Positions 9,237 through 17,488 of a DNA stretch of 64,000 nt are shown piece after piece. The stretch's first letter is position 1; every line of letters begins with the position of its first letter. Origin of the DNA: Gaiellasilicea sp963802765 (GTDB taxonomy: Bacteria; Actinomycetota; Thermoleophilia; Gaiellales; Gaiellaceae); the NCBI GenBank assembly GCA_963802765.1, contig CAWDJZ010000013.1:1-64000 (forward strand). Direction: 5' to 3'. Both the position numbers and the translations under genes were made by a program. The notes beneath the pieces were generated by a model that made no database searches, was not told the DNA's origin, and saw nothing but the letters and a program-made list of their open reading frames with translations.

Positions 9237-9914
9237 ATGACGACGGCTTCTCACGACGACGTCGCCGCCCTTGCCGCCCGCTCGGAGCAGCTCTCGGCGC
9301 AGGATCTGGTCGCCGCGATGGTCGAGCGGTTCGGCGACCGCGTCTCGCTTGCTTGCTCGTTCCAGAAGGAGGAGAGCGTGCTGCTCGACATGCTCTTCCG
9401 CATCGAGCCGAAGGCGCGCGTCTTCGCGATCGACACCCACTACCTCTTCCCGGAGACGTACGAGCTCTGGCGCGAGGTCGAACAGCGGTACGACACGAAG
9501 GTCGAGGTGTTCGAGGGACCGAGCGCCGAGGAGCTCACGGCGACTCACGGCGAGAAGCTCTGGGAGCGAAAGCCCGACCTCTACCTCGCGGTCGCCAAGG
9601 TCGAGCCGCTCCATCGCGCGCTCGGAGACCTCGACTGCTGGATCACCGGCGTCCGCCGCGACCAGTCGCCGACACGCGCGAACACGCCGAAACTCGCCTG
9701 GGACGCCGCGCACGAGCTGTGGAAGGCGAGCCCGCTCGCGGACTGGAGCGACGACGACTGCTGGACCTACATCCGGCAGCGCGGGCTCCCTTACAACGCC
9801 TTGCACGACCGCGGCTACGCATCCATCGGCGACACCCACTCGACGATCCCCGGGGACGGCCGCGAGGGCCGCTGGGCCGGGAGCGACCGGACCGAGTGCG
9901 GCCTGCACGAGTGA
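9237..9914 (+). CDS. cysH: Phosphoadenylyl-sulfate (PAPS) reductase-type CysH
   Basis: 225 residues. The PP-loop-like SLACSFQKEES lies at about 37-47, the substrate motif GVRRDQSPTRA in the middle, and the catalytic C-terminal cysteine is C221 in ECGLHE. It reduces activated sulfate to sulfite using thioredoxin. The paired cysteines that bind the [4Fe-4S] cluster in APS reductases are absent: the expected Cys-Cys before KVEPL reads LYLAVAKVEPLHRAL, and the later position reads YASIGDTHST as in enteric CysH. It should therefore prefer PAPS, which requires an APS kinase; CysN here has no CysC domain. It is coupled to cysD by a GTGA overlap. Confidence 0.9.
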   Translation: MTTASHDDVAALAARSEQLSAQDLVAAMVERFGDRVSLACSFQKEESVLLDMLFRIEPKARVFAIDTHYLFPETYELWREVEQRYDTKVEVFEGPSAEELTATHGEKLWERKPDLYLAVAKVEPLHRALGDLDCWITGVRRDQSPTRANTPKLAWDAAHELWKASPLADWSDDDCWTYIRQRGLPYNALHDRGYASIGDTHSTIPGDGREGRWAGSDRTECGLHE

Positions 9915-10825
9915 TCTCCGCGCCGGTCCACCTCTCCCACCTCGACGAGCTCGAGGCGGAGGCGATTCACATCATGCGCGAGCTCGCCGCCGAGCTCGAG
10001 CGGCCGGTCCTCCTCTTCTCCGGAGGGAAGGATTCGATCGTCCTGCTTCGGCTCGCCGAGAAGGCGTTCCGCCCCGGCAAGTTCCCGTTCCCGGTCATGC
10101 ACGTCGACACCGGTCACAACTTCCCGGAGGTGATCGAGTTTCGCGACCGACGCGTCGAGGAGCTCGGCGAGACGCTGCTCGTCGCCTCGGTGCAGGAGTC
10201 GATCGACAAGGGACGAGTGGTCGAGGAGACGGGCCCCCGCGCGTCGCGCAACCAGCTCCAGACGGTGACGTTGCTGGACGCGATCGAGGAGCATCGCTTC
10301 GACGCCGCGATCGGCGGCGCCCGCCGCGACGAGGAGCGTGCCCGCGCGAAGGAGCGGATCTTCAGCTTCCGCGACGACTTCGGCCAGTGGAACCCGCGCG
10401 CCCAGCGCCCCGAGCTGTGGAACCTCTACAACGCGCGCGTCCGCCGCGGTGAGCACGTGCGCGTCTTCCCGATCTCGAACTGGACCGAGCTCGACGTCTG
10501 GCAGTACATCGCCCGCGAGGAGCTCGAGCTGCCGTCGATCTACTTCGCCCACGAGCGCGAAGTCTTCAAGCGCGACGGGATGCTCTACGCGGTCAGCCAG
10601 TTCGTCGAGCGGGTGGACGGCGAGGAGCCGTTCTCGGCCTCGGTGCGCTTCCGCACCGTCGGCGACATGAGCTGCACCGGGGCGGTCGCGTCGGACGCGA
10701 AGACGCTCGAGCAGGTCGTGGCCGAGATCGCGGCGACGCGCATCACCGAGCGCGGCGAGACCCGCGCCGACGACCGCGCCAGCGAGGCCGCGATGGAGGA
10801 CAGGAAGCGCGTTGGCTACTTCTGA
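9911..10825 (+). CDS. cysD: Sulfate adenylyltransferase subunit 2 (CysD)
   Basis: About 304 residues from GTG 9911, overlapping the cysH stop. This is the ATP pyrophosphatase-fold catalytic subunit of ATP sulfurylase, making APS from sulfate and ATP. The PP-loop is LLFSGGKDSIVLLRL at about 34-48. Other family motifs are HVDTGHNFPEVIEFRD, GGARRDEERARAKERIFSF, VRVFPISNWTELDVWQYIA and the C-terminal RFRTVGDMSCTGAV. The length matches CysD (about 300). The longer upstream frame is a shadow of cysH. It works as a heterodimer with CysN, whose start overlaps the cysD end by 14 bp. Confidence 0.95.
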   Translation: MISAPVHLSHLDELEAEAIHIMRELAAELERPVLLFSGGKDSIVLLRLAEKAFRPGKFPFPVMHVDTGHNFPEVIEFRDRRVEELGETLLVASVQESIDKGRVVEETGPRASRNQLQTVTLLDAIEEHRFDAAIGGARRDEERARAKERIFSFRDDFGQWNPRAQRPELWNLYNARVRRGEHVRVFPISNWTELDVWQYIAREELELPSIYFAHEREVFKRDGMLYAVSQFVERVDGEEPFSASVRFRTVGDMSCTGAVASDAKTLEQVVAEIAATRITERGETRADDRASEAAMEDRKRVGYF

Positions 10826-12092
10826 GTCCCTGATGGCCACGGAGCTCGTCCGCCTCGTCACGGCGGGCTCGGTCGACGACGGCAAGTCGACGCTGATCGG
10901 GCGCCTGCTCTACGACACGAAGCAGATCCTCGCCGACCAGCTCGAGCACATCGAGGAGACCTCGAAGCGCCGCGGCGACGGCTACGTCAACCTCGCCCTG
11001 CTCACGGACGGCCTGCGTGCCGAGCGCGAGCAGGGGATCACGATCGACGTCGCCTACCGCTCGTTCGTGACGCCGCGCCGCCGCTTCCAGCTCGCCGACG
11101 CGCCCGGCCACGTCCAGTACACGCGCAACATGGTCACCGGCGCGTCGACCGCGGACGTCGCGATCATCCTCGTCGACGCGCGCAAGGGCGTGATCGAGCA
11201 GACGCGGCGCCACGCCTACATCGCTGCGATCCTCGGCATCCCGCACGTCGCCGTCGCCGTCAACAAGATGGACCTCGCCGGCTTCTCGGAAGAGCGCTTC
11301 CGGGAGATCGAGTCGGAGCTGGCCGAGACGAGCGAGCGGCTCGGCCTCCGCGACGTGCAGGTGATCCCGATGTCGGCCTTGCGCGGCGACAACGTCGTCG
11401 AGCGCGGGGAGGGCATGCCCTGGTACGAGGGGCCGACACTGCTGGAGCACCTGGAGACCGTCGAGATCGCGGGTGATCGCGACCTCGAGCATCGCCGCTA
11501 CCCCGTCCAGTGGGTGATCCGGCCGATCTCGGACGAGCACCACGACTTCCGCGGCTACGCGGGACAGGTCTCCGGCGGCGTCTGGCGGGCCGGCGACGAG
11601 GTCGTCGTCCTCCCGTCCGGCCGCCGCTCGACGGTCGCGTCGGTCGAGACGGCGGACGGCCCGCTCGACGTGGCCGTACCAGGCATGTCCGTGACGGTGC
11701 GGCTCGCCGACGACCTCGACGTCTCGCGCGGCGACCTGCTCGCGGACCCGGAGCAGGCCCCGACCGTCGCGCGCGAGCTCGAGGCGACCGTCTGCTGGAT
11801 GGCCGAGCGCCCGCTCGAGCCGCGCACGAAGCTCGCGATCAAGCACACGACCCGGACCGTCCGCGCGATCGTGGACGAGCTCGCCTCGGTGGTCGACATC
11901 CACACGCTCGAGGACCGGCCGGCGCCCGAGCGCCTCGAGCTGAACGACATCGCCCGCGTGCGGCTGCGTCTGTCGGAGCCGCTCGCGGTCGACGCGTATG
12001 CCGACAACCGCAGCACCGGGGCCTTCATCCTGATCGACGAGTCGTCGAACGACACCGTCGCCGCCGGCATGATCCTCTCCGCCGCCGGCTAG
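10812..12092 (+). CDS. cysN: Sulfate adenylyltransferase subunit 1, GTPase (CysN)
   Basis: 426 residues, the regulatory GTPase of ATP sulfurylase; GTP hydrolysis drives APS synthesis. The G1 motif is GSVDDGKST at 19-27, then TDGLRAEREQGITIDVAYR (switch I), DAPGH (G3), NKMDL (G4) and an SAL-type G5. Two beta-barrel domains follow. The protein ends at AGMILSAAG with no fused APS kinase, which many bacterial CysN proteins carry. MATSESL at 10812 overlaps cysD; the internal Met8 at 10833 is an alternative start. It is the last gene of the cysHDN operon. Confidence 0.95.
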   Translation: MATSESLMATELVRLVTAGSVDDGKSTLIGRLLYDTKQILADQLEHIEETSKRRGDGYVNLALLTDGLRAEREQGITIDVAYRSFVTPRRRFQLADAPGHVQYTRNMVTGASTADVAIILVDARKGVIEQTRRHAYIAAILGIPHVAVAVNKMDLAGFSEERFREIESELAETSERLGLRDVQVIPMSALRGDNVVERGEGMPWYEGPTLLEHLETVEIAGDRDLEHRRYPVQWVIRPISDEHHDFRGYAGQVSGGVWRAGDEVVVLPSGRRSTVASVETADGPLDVAVPGMSVTVRLADDLDVSRGDLLADPEQAPTVARELEATVCWMAERPLEPRTKLAIKHTTRTVRAIVDELASVVDIHTLEDRPAPERLELNDIARVRLRLSEPLAVDAYADNRSTGAFILIDESSNDTVAAGMILSAAG

Positions 12093-12112
12093 GCGACCGA
12101 CAGGTGTGCCTG

Positions 12113-12407
12113 CTAGGTCAGCTCGACCCGCGAGAAGGCCACGTCGTAGCCGTCGACGCCGAGGATCCGAACGTCGGCAAGCGTGAGCATCCGCTCCCGG
12201 AACTCCTTGCGTAGCTCGGCGTGCCGCTCGGCGAGCTCCTCGTTGTCCCAGAACGCGAGCCCGAGCGTCTCGTCCCCGCGCGTGACCACCATCAGGCCGC
12301 GGTAACCCTCGAGCGCGCGCAGCCAGCCGTCCATCTCCTCGCCGACGAGAGGGGCCGGCCTCGTCGGCCGACTCGCTCGTGTCGCAACGCGTGATGCTGA
12401 CGTACAT
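12113..12407 (-). CDS. Small ferredoxin-like alpha-beta barrel protein (one frameshift)
   Basis: After correcting a one-base slip near 12350, the protein starts MYVSITRCDTSESADEAGP and continues LVGEEMDGWLRALEGYRGLM, ending DVAFSRVELT. It is about 97 residues. The pattern of a beta strand starting Y-V-S-I-T-R, a helix and then GLMVVTRGDETLGLAFWDN resembles the dimeric alpha-beta barrel (ABM/Dabb-like) fold used by small monooxygenases and stress proteins. No catalytic residue can be assigned. It is convergent with cysN, 20 bp after its stop, and is not obviously linked to sulfur metabolism. Confidence 0.55.
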
Positions 12408-12536
12408 CCGCGCATCTTCTCCTACGATGCGGCGTGGCGCCGACGAGACCTCGCCGACGCTCCTCGCAGCTCTTCCTAGCCCGCGAACCGCACAGAGAGC
12501 GGCGACGACTCTCGGCCGGCGAGTCGTCTGAGCGGC

Positions 12537-12881
12537 TTACTCGTGCACCACGTACGGGGCCGAGACGCTCTTCGGGACGACCATCGCCCAGGCGTCGATC
12601 ACGAGATCGCGCAGCTCCGCCGCGTCGAGCTCGGCCAGCCTCACGACCACCCAGTGAAACCGGAGGTCGGACTCCCGCGGGAGCATGAACTTGTGCGGCT
12701 CGGTCTCGATCAGCGCGTTCCGCTCCTCCTTCGGGAACGCGAACCCCATCAGCGTCTCGTCGCGCGAGAAGGCGAGGTAGACGATCTGGCCGACGCGGAA
12801 CTTGACGCGCCCGCGGACGAACACCTCGTACGACCGGGGCAGCGTGCTCGCGACTGCGCGGACGTCGTCGATCGTGACCAC
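12537..12881 (-). CDS. MmcQ/YjbR family DNA-binding-fold protein
   Basis: 114 residues from GTG 12881 (VVTIDDVRAVASTLP). The MmcQ/YjbR (CyaY-like fold) family shows this order: an N-terminal helix D-D-V-R, FVRGRVKFRVGQIVYLAFS, the MGFAFPKEERNAL segment and a C-terminal helix DLVIDAWAMVVPK. Members are small proteins of uncertain role, sometimes linked to DNA binding. The longer frame extending upstream to 13487 overlaps the cupin gene in another frame and is rejected. The neighbours are unrelated. Confidence 0.75.
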   Translation of the reverse strand: MVTIDDVRAVASTLPRSYEVFVRGRVKFRVGQIVYLAFSRDETLMGFAFPKEERNALIETEPHKFMLPRESDLRFHWVVVRLAELDAAELRDLVIDAWAMVVPKSVSAPYVVHE

Positions 12882-12931
12882 GCTGTCAGCGTACGCCCCA
12901 ACGGCCTGGTGACAGTGACTGACGCCGGACG

Positions 12932-13446
12932 TCAGAGGTCGGGCAGCCAGTCGTCGCGGTACGGGGCCGGCGTGCGCTGTGCGAAGCGCGCGTATGCCTG
13001 TCTCGCGTCCGTCGTTTCCTCCTCGACGCCTGCGCCGTGTCGGAGCGCGGCCTCGTCGACGGTGTAGCCGCCCCAGGCCGGACCGGTCGACCGGTCGCGC
13101 GCCCCGATCGCGAGCACGACGCTCGGCCCGTTGCCGGCGCCCACGATCGTGTGCTTCGCCTCGGGCGGGCAGTGGACGAAGTCCCAGGCCCGCAAAGGGC
13201 GCTCCTGGCCCTCGACGATCAGGAGCGCCTCGCCCGCGATGACGAGGAAGTCCTCCTGGTCGGCCTCCCAGTGGTACATCGCCATCGCCTGGCCGGGCTC
13301 GAGGACGGAGAGGTGGATCCCGATCTGGGAGAACTCGGGGTCGCCCTCGAAGTCGCAGGCGCCGGCCGGTCCTCGCCGTGGCGCCAGGCCGCTTCGCGCG
13401 CATTGATGACGAACCAGCCCTCGCCCTGCGGGCGCCCGACTCGCAC
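12932..13446 (-). CDS. Cupin-domain protein (one frameshift)
   Basis: Single-domain cupin of about 170 residues. The N-terminal half (VRVGRPQGEGWFVINAREAA) is in one frame and the rest in another, joined near 13372 by one base within a C/G-rich run. The cupin core reads IHLSVLEPGQAMAMYHWEAD, then EDFLVIAGEALLIVEGQERP, and the second motif FVHCPPEAKHTIVGAGNGPS. Metal-ligand candidates are the His in YHWEADQED, the Glu and Asp beside it, and the His in AKHTIV. Such proteins serve as isomerases, dioxygenases or sugar-binding regulators; the function cannot be assigned. It is divergent from a small membrane protein gene at 13505. Confidence 0.75.
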
Positions 13447-13504
13447 GACCGGCGCAGCGCGGCTTGTGCGGAGTCGCTGGCAGGCAAAGCCCGGCGGCCG
13501 CGGG

Positions 13505-13654
13505 GTGATCCGCGATCCCGGGCCGAAGACGGAGCGGCTCTTCGATCTCGACGACAGCTGGCTCGGCCTTCTCCCGGGCTGGCGCTGGCTGGCGCTCGCG
13601 GGTGTGGTGCTCACCGGGATCGTCGGCGCGGTCGTCCGTTCACTCCTGAGCTAG
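13505..13654 (+). CDS. Small single-pass membrane protein
   Basis: 49 residues from GTG 13505 (VIRDPGPKTERLFDLDDSW). One transmembrane helix (LALAGVVLTGIVGAVVRSLL) fills the C-terminal half. The upstream in-frame sequence is antisense to the cupin gene, so the short GTG start was chosen. Its N-terminus is acidic and cytoplasmic-looking. No family is recognised; the evidence is the clear charged-then-hydrophobic layout and its fit between two divergent or convergent genes. Confidence 0.45.
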   Translation: MIRDPGPKTERLFDLDDSWLGLLPGWRWLALAGVVLTGIVGAVVRSLLS

Positions 13655-13675
13655 CAGGCCGCTGCCAGAGCAGGT

Positions 13676-14395
13676 TCAGGCGGTGGCGGCCGTCACCACT
13701 CCGGCTGCGAACGCGACCCCGAGCGTGAGCCGTCGAACCTGGGGCGCCGGCAGCCGAAGCCCGACCGTCACGCCGATCGCGTTCGCCAGGAGAACACCCG
13801 GCAACCACCACACGAAGGTGCGCGCAGCGCTCGTGCTGAACTGACCTTCGGCGGCGAGCACGACAAGCGCGATCGCCGACGTGGCGATGAAGTACCCCGA
13901 GAGATCCGCGAACAGGCTCGCGGCTGCCGGCCTCGACCGCGTCAGCAGCAGGGCGGGTGGCACGCCGATCAAGGACGTCGTCGTCCCCAGCAGGCCGCCG
14001 AGGAAGCCCGCAGCTGGGCTGAGGCCGCGAACGCGCCGCACCGGTGGGCGCCGCCCCGGCCACGCGAGGGCGGCCGCCGCAAGCGCGACGATGATGCCGA
14101 CGGCGAGCTTCAGGGTGCGTTCGTCGATCGCCCCGAGAGTCCACGATCCCACCCAGAGCCCGGGAATCGCACCGAGCACGAGGAGAACGACACGACGTCG
14201 GTTCATCGCATGTCGCAACCGCCACGCGACCGATACGCGTGTCACGAGCGCGATCAGCAAGTTCACGGTGACGACGAACGGCAGCGAAAAGCCTGCGAGC
14301 AGGAGCGCCGGCGTCGCGACGATCCCGAAGCCGAATCCCGAAGCACCGGCAAGCAGGGCCGCTGCCGCCACCAGAAAGCCGCCGAGGATCAGCAC
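13676..14395 (-). CDS. TauE/SafE family anion exporter
   Basis: 239 residues and about eight hydrophobic segments. The family hallmark is the repeated GxxSGxxG-type segment at the start (LLAGASGFGFGIVATPALLL) and its partner near the middle (AAGFLGGLLGTTTSLIGVPP). TauE/SafE proteins export sulfite, sulfoacetate and other organosulfur anions. Several sulfur genes lie nearby (sbp-cysHDN at 8-12 kb, comA at 33 kb), but no direct operon link exists; the LacI gene downstream starts a different unit 16 bp away on the same strand. The substrate is unknown. Confidence 0.85.
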   Translation of the reverse strand: MLILGGFLVAAAALLAGASGFGFGIVATPALLLAGFSLPFVVTVNLLIALVTRVSVAWRLRHAMNRRRVVLLVLGAIPGLWVGSWTLGAIDERTLKLAVGIIVALAAAALAWPGRRPPVRRVRGLSPAAGFLGGLLGTTTSLIGVPPALLLTRSRPAAASLFADLSGYFIATSAIALVVLAAEGQFSTSAARTFVWWLPGVLLANAIGVTVGLRLPAPQVRRLTLGVAFAAGVVTAATA

Positions 14396-14411
14396 CCGGC
14401 GCCGGCTTCCC

Positions 14412-15443
14412 TCACGCCGAGCCTCGAAGGCAGAGCTCGACCGGCAGAGTCAGGCGCCCGCCGGCGGCAGGAGGCTCGTCGCCGCCGAGCCGGCCGATCA
14501 GGCTCTCCGCGGCAACGCGGCCGAGGTCGTAGCCCGGAACACGCACCGTCGTCAACGGCGGGTCGGCGAACTGCGCGAACTCGAAGTCGTTGAAGCCGGC
14601 GATCGCGACCTCTTCGGGAATGCGCAGATCCCGGATCCGGGCGGCACGCATGGCGCCGAGCGCGAGCAGGTCGTTCCCGCACACGATCGCCGTCGGTGGT
14701 TCAGGGAGGGCGAGCAGTGCCTCGGTCATGTGCGAGCCGTTCGCCGGGTCCCAGACCCCCTCCGCAACCTCGAGCTCCGGCGCCGCCGCGACACCGGCCG
14801 CATCGAGCGCCTCGCGGTAGCCGCGCAGCCGCTCTTCGACCATCGGCCACGGCGTCCGTGTGGAGATGAACGCGATCCGCCGGTGCCCGCGTCCGAGCAG
14901 GTACTCGACCAGTTCGCGCGCACCCGAGCGGTTGTCCGCGGTGACCGAGACGACCGGCAGGCCGGCCGGGGCCTGCTCGAACACGACGAAGCTGAAGCCG
15001 AGCTCGCTCATCCGCCGAATCGTCCGCCGCCGAATCGAGGGTGCGCCGGAGAGGAACAGGAGGGCGCCGTCGACGCGCTCCTCGAGCAACGGCGAGAAGA
15101 GGCGGTCGGCATCGTCGGGATCGGGGCGCGCTGCCTGGATCAGCAGCGTGTAGCCGTTGTCGCGGGCCACGTCGCCGATGCCGGCCAGGATCATGTCGGT
15201 CATCGGATCGGCGAGGAAGCGGGCACTCTCGTCCAGGACCAGGAATCCGAGTGTCATCGTCCGCTTTGCCCGCAGGCTCCGCGCGGCCGCGTTCGGCCGG
15301 TAGTCGAGCCGCTCGAGCTCATGGCCGACGCGCTCCCGCGTCTCCTCGGACATCAGGTTGAAACGGCCGTTGACGTAGTTCGAGACGGTCTGGAGCGAGA
15401 CTCCTGCTCCGTCTGCCACGTCGCGCATCGTCGGCCGGCTCAC
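14412..15443 (-). CDS. LacI family transcriptional repressor
   Basis: About 343 residues from GTG 15443, overlapping the upstream yeiH-like stop by 4 bp. The N-terminal helix-turn-helix is TMRDVADGAGVSLQTVSNYV followed by the hinge helix RPNAAARSLRAKRT. The periplasmic-binding-protein-like sensor domain follows (MTLGFLVLDES, RRIAFISTRTPWPM, TAIVCGNDLLALGAM). Such regulators release DNA upon binding a small sugar-like or related ligand. A CG-centred palindrome in the divergent gap at 16441-16454 is the obvious operator candidate. It would control the exporter-lacI unit and the oxidoreductase-amidohydrolase operon that reads the other way. Confidence 0.92.
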   Translation of the reverse strand: MSRPTMRDVADGAGVSLQTVSNYVNGRFNLMSEETRERVGHELERLDYRPNAAARSLRAKRTMTLGFLVLDESARFLADPMTDMILAGIGDVARDNGYTLLIQAARPDPDDADRLFSPLLEERVDGALLFLSGAPSIRRRTIRRMSELGFSFVVFEQAPAGLPVVSVTADNRSGARELVEYLLGRGHRRIAFISTRTPWPMVEERLRGYREALDAAGVAAAPELEVAEGVWDPANGSHMTEALLALPEPPTAIVCGNDLLALGAMRAARIRDLRIPEEVAIAGFNDFEFAQFADPPLTTVRVPGYDLGRVAAESLIGRLGGDEPPAAGGRLTLPVELCLRGSA

Positions 15444-16411
15444 GACCACACCACGACGACGCCGGCGTATGCGACGGCTGCGACGATCACCCACGAGGAG
15501 AGGCCGAGAACGAGCGGGCGGCCTCCGACGGCGAAGAGCCGGCGCAGCTCGACACGCGCTCCGACCGCGAAGAGCGCCACAGCGAGAAGGGCCGTCTTCG
15601 CGTCCGCCAGCTTCGGCAACAGGGAGGAAGGTACGAGGTCCGCGCTCCGCAGCGCAGCGGCACCGACGAACGCGAGTACGAACAGCGGCACGAGCCGGAG
15701 ACCAGGGGCGCCCGTGCCGCGCCCCTCCGTCCAGGCGATCCAGGCGACGAGGGGGACGAGGAGGAGGACGCGCGTCAGCTTGACGACCACCGCCGTCGCG
15801 ACGGCCACTCCGCCGACCGCAGACGAGGTCGCGACCACCTGGGCGACGTCGTGCACGCTCGCCCCGACCCAGACGCCGTACTCGTGGTCGTCCAGCCCGA
15901 GGATCCGGTTGAGCGCCGGCAGGAGCACGATCGCGAGGCTGCCGCAGAGTGTCACCAGCGCGATCGCGTAGGTGACCTCCTCCTCGTCCGCGTCGCTGAC
16001 ACTGCGGGCGGCCGCGATTGCAGAGACGCCGCAGATCGAGAAGCCCGTCGCGACGAGCAGCGACTGGCCGTGGCTGACGCCGAGTCGCCGCCCGGCCCAG
16101 CGGGTGCCGAAGAACGTCGCGATGACGACCGCCACCACCACGACGAGCCCGCGCGCACCGAGCGTCAGCATGTCCTGGAGGACGAGCTCGAAGCCGAGCA
16201 GGACGATGCCGAGGCGGAGCAGCGCACCGGAGGCGAGCGCGAGACCGGGACCGGCCTGGGCGGGAACGCCCGTCGTGTTCGCGAGGACGAGGCCGAGCGC
16301 GAGAGCGACAAGGACGACCGGCACGCCCGGGACGAGGCCGTGAACGAGGAAGCCGGCACCCGCACCGGCGAAGGCGAGCGCGAGGCCGGGCGCGGCGAGA
16401 CGCGCACCCAC
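15440..16411 (-). CDS. YeiH/PSE family putative sulfate or anion exporter
   Basis: About 323 residues with ten or so transmembrane segments, in the Cons_hypoth698 (YeiH) family. Motifs include ALALGLVLANTTGVPAQAGP, LLRLGIVLLGFELVL, ATGFSICGVSAIAAA (the conserved GxSICGxSA) and GVWVGASVHDVAQVVA. YeiH-like proteins are proposed inorganic-anion exporters. I chose GTG 16411 (VGARLAAPGLALAF) instead of the TTG at 16453, because the latter would run through the operator-like palindrome. It is coupled to the LacI gene, implying that the regulated pathway releases an anion. Confidence 0.8.
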   Translation of the reverse strand: MGARLAAPGLALAFAGAGAGFLVHGLVPGVPVVLVALALGLVLANTTGVPAQAGPGLALASGALLRLGIVLLGFELVLQDMLTLGARGLVVVVAVVIATFFGTRWAGRRLGVSHGQSLLVATGFSICGVSAIAAARSVSDADEEEVTYAIALVTLCGSLAIVLLPALNRILGLDDHEYGVWVGASVHDVAQVVATSSAVGGVAVATAVVVKLTRVLLLVPLVAWIAWTEGRGTGAPGLRLVPLFVLAFVGAAALRSADLVPSSLLPKLADAKTALLAVALFAVGARVELRRLFAVGGRPLVLGLSSWVIVAAVAYAGVVVVWS

Positions 16412-16440
16412 GGTGCTCCTGACGAGAAATGGGCGAGCTT

Positions 16441-16454
16441 CTTGAACGATCAAG
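16441..16454. promoter_or_regulatory. Candidate LacI-family operator (CG-centred palindrome)
   Basis: CTTGAACGATCAAG is a 6-2-6 palindrome around a central CG with one mismatched base pair, the architecture typical of LacI-family operators. It lies in the 75-bp gap between the divergent yeiH-lacI unit and the Gfo/Idh operon. No other such palindrome was noticed nearby. Confidence 0.5.
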
Positions 16455-16486
16455 TAGCGTCAATATCGCATGTTAGGGTCGCACGC

Positions 16487-17488
16487 GTGAGCGCCGCTCC
16501 TGTCGCAATCGGGCTGATCGGCCTCGGCGACATCGCCGTCCGCGCGCACGTTCCCGCGCTCATCCACGACGACCGCGTCGAGCTGGTTGCGGTCGCCGAT
16601 CTCGACGACGGACGCCTCGCCGCCGGGCCGAAGGGCGTGCGCGCGACGACAGAACCTGCGTCCGTGCTCGGGGACCCAGAGGTCGATGCGGTCGTGATCG
16701 CGACGCCGCCGTCGGCGACCGCGGGCCTCGTGCGAGCCGCGCTCGAAGCGGGCAAGTGGGTGCTCGCGGAGAAGCCGCTCGCCCTCTCCGTGGCCGAGAC
16801 CGCGGAGGTCCGTGACGCAGCCGGGGCTGCCGAGCGGCTCCAGATCGGGCTCACGTACCGCCACCACCCCGCCGTCGACCGGCTGCGGGAGCTGATCGCG
16901 GCGGGGACACTCGGGCGACCGCTGCTGATCCAGGCTGCGATCTGCGACGAGCCCGCGCGCCCTGAGCAGGATCCCGAGGGTTACGCGCGGCGGCTCCGCT
17001 CGCTCGAGCACGCCCCGCCGGTCGTCTCGGACGGCGTCCACGCCTGCGACCGGCTCAACTACCTGCTCGGCGAGCCGCCAGTCGACGTCACCGGCTGGAG
17101 CCTGCGTACCGATCCGGCCTACGCGACCGCGAACGTCAACGGCGGCGTCCTCACGTATGCAGACGGCACGATCGCCAGGCTCGAGGTCGTCTGGCTGACG
17201 CCTGTGCTGCCTCGCAGCCAGTTCGTCGTCACCGGCCCCAACGGGCTGGCGACACTCGACCCGCCGACGTTCCGGCTCACGGTCGAGCTCGCGGACGGGA
17301 CGACCGAGACGCTCGAGCCTCCGGGCGACAAGACCGACGTCTGCTTCGCGCTTCAGCTCGAGCGCTTCGTCGACGCGTACTGCGCCGGGCGACCACCCGT
17401 CCCCGGCCTCGACGAGGCGATCGCAAGCCTGGCGCTTGCCGAGCGGATCGCAGCTGCGGCTGGGCTCGCCCGCCTGGTGCCGGCGTGA
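16487..17488 (+). CDS. Gfo/Idh/MocA family oxidoreductase
   Basis: About 333 residues from GTG 16487. The Rossmann fold starts VAIGLIGLGDIAVRAHVPAL (GxGxxA pattern). The catalytic EKPL motif is present (WVLAEKPLALSV) and is diagnostic for the family. The C-terminal GFO_IDH domain contains SDGVHACDRLNYLLGEPPVD with the usual His/Asp. These enzymes are NAD(P)-dependent dehydrogenases of sugars, inositols and related compounds. It is the first gene of a plus-strand trio; its TGA overlaps the ATG of the next gene (17485-17488). A LacI regulator lies divergently upstream, a common set-up for sugar or polyol catabolism. Confidence 0.88.
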   Translation: MSAAPVAIGLIGLGDIAVRAHVPALIHDDRVELVAVADLDDGRLAAGPKGVRATTEPASVLGDPEVDAVVIATPPSATAGLVRAALEAGKWVLAEKPLALSVAETAEVRDAAGAAERLQIGLTYRHHPAVDRLRELIAAGTLGRPLLIQAAICDEPARPEQDPEGYARRLRSLEHAPPVVSDGVHACDRLNYLLGEPPVDVTGWSLRTDPAYATANVNGGVLTYADGTIARLEVVWLTPVLPRSQFVVTGPNGLATLDPPTFRLTVELADGTTETLEPPGDKTDVCFALQLERFVDAYCAGRPPVPGLDEAIASLALAERIAAAAGLARLVPA

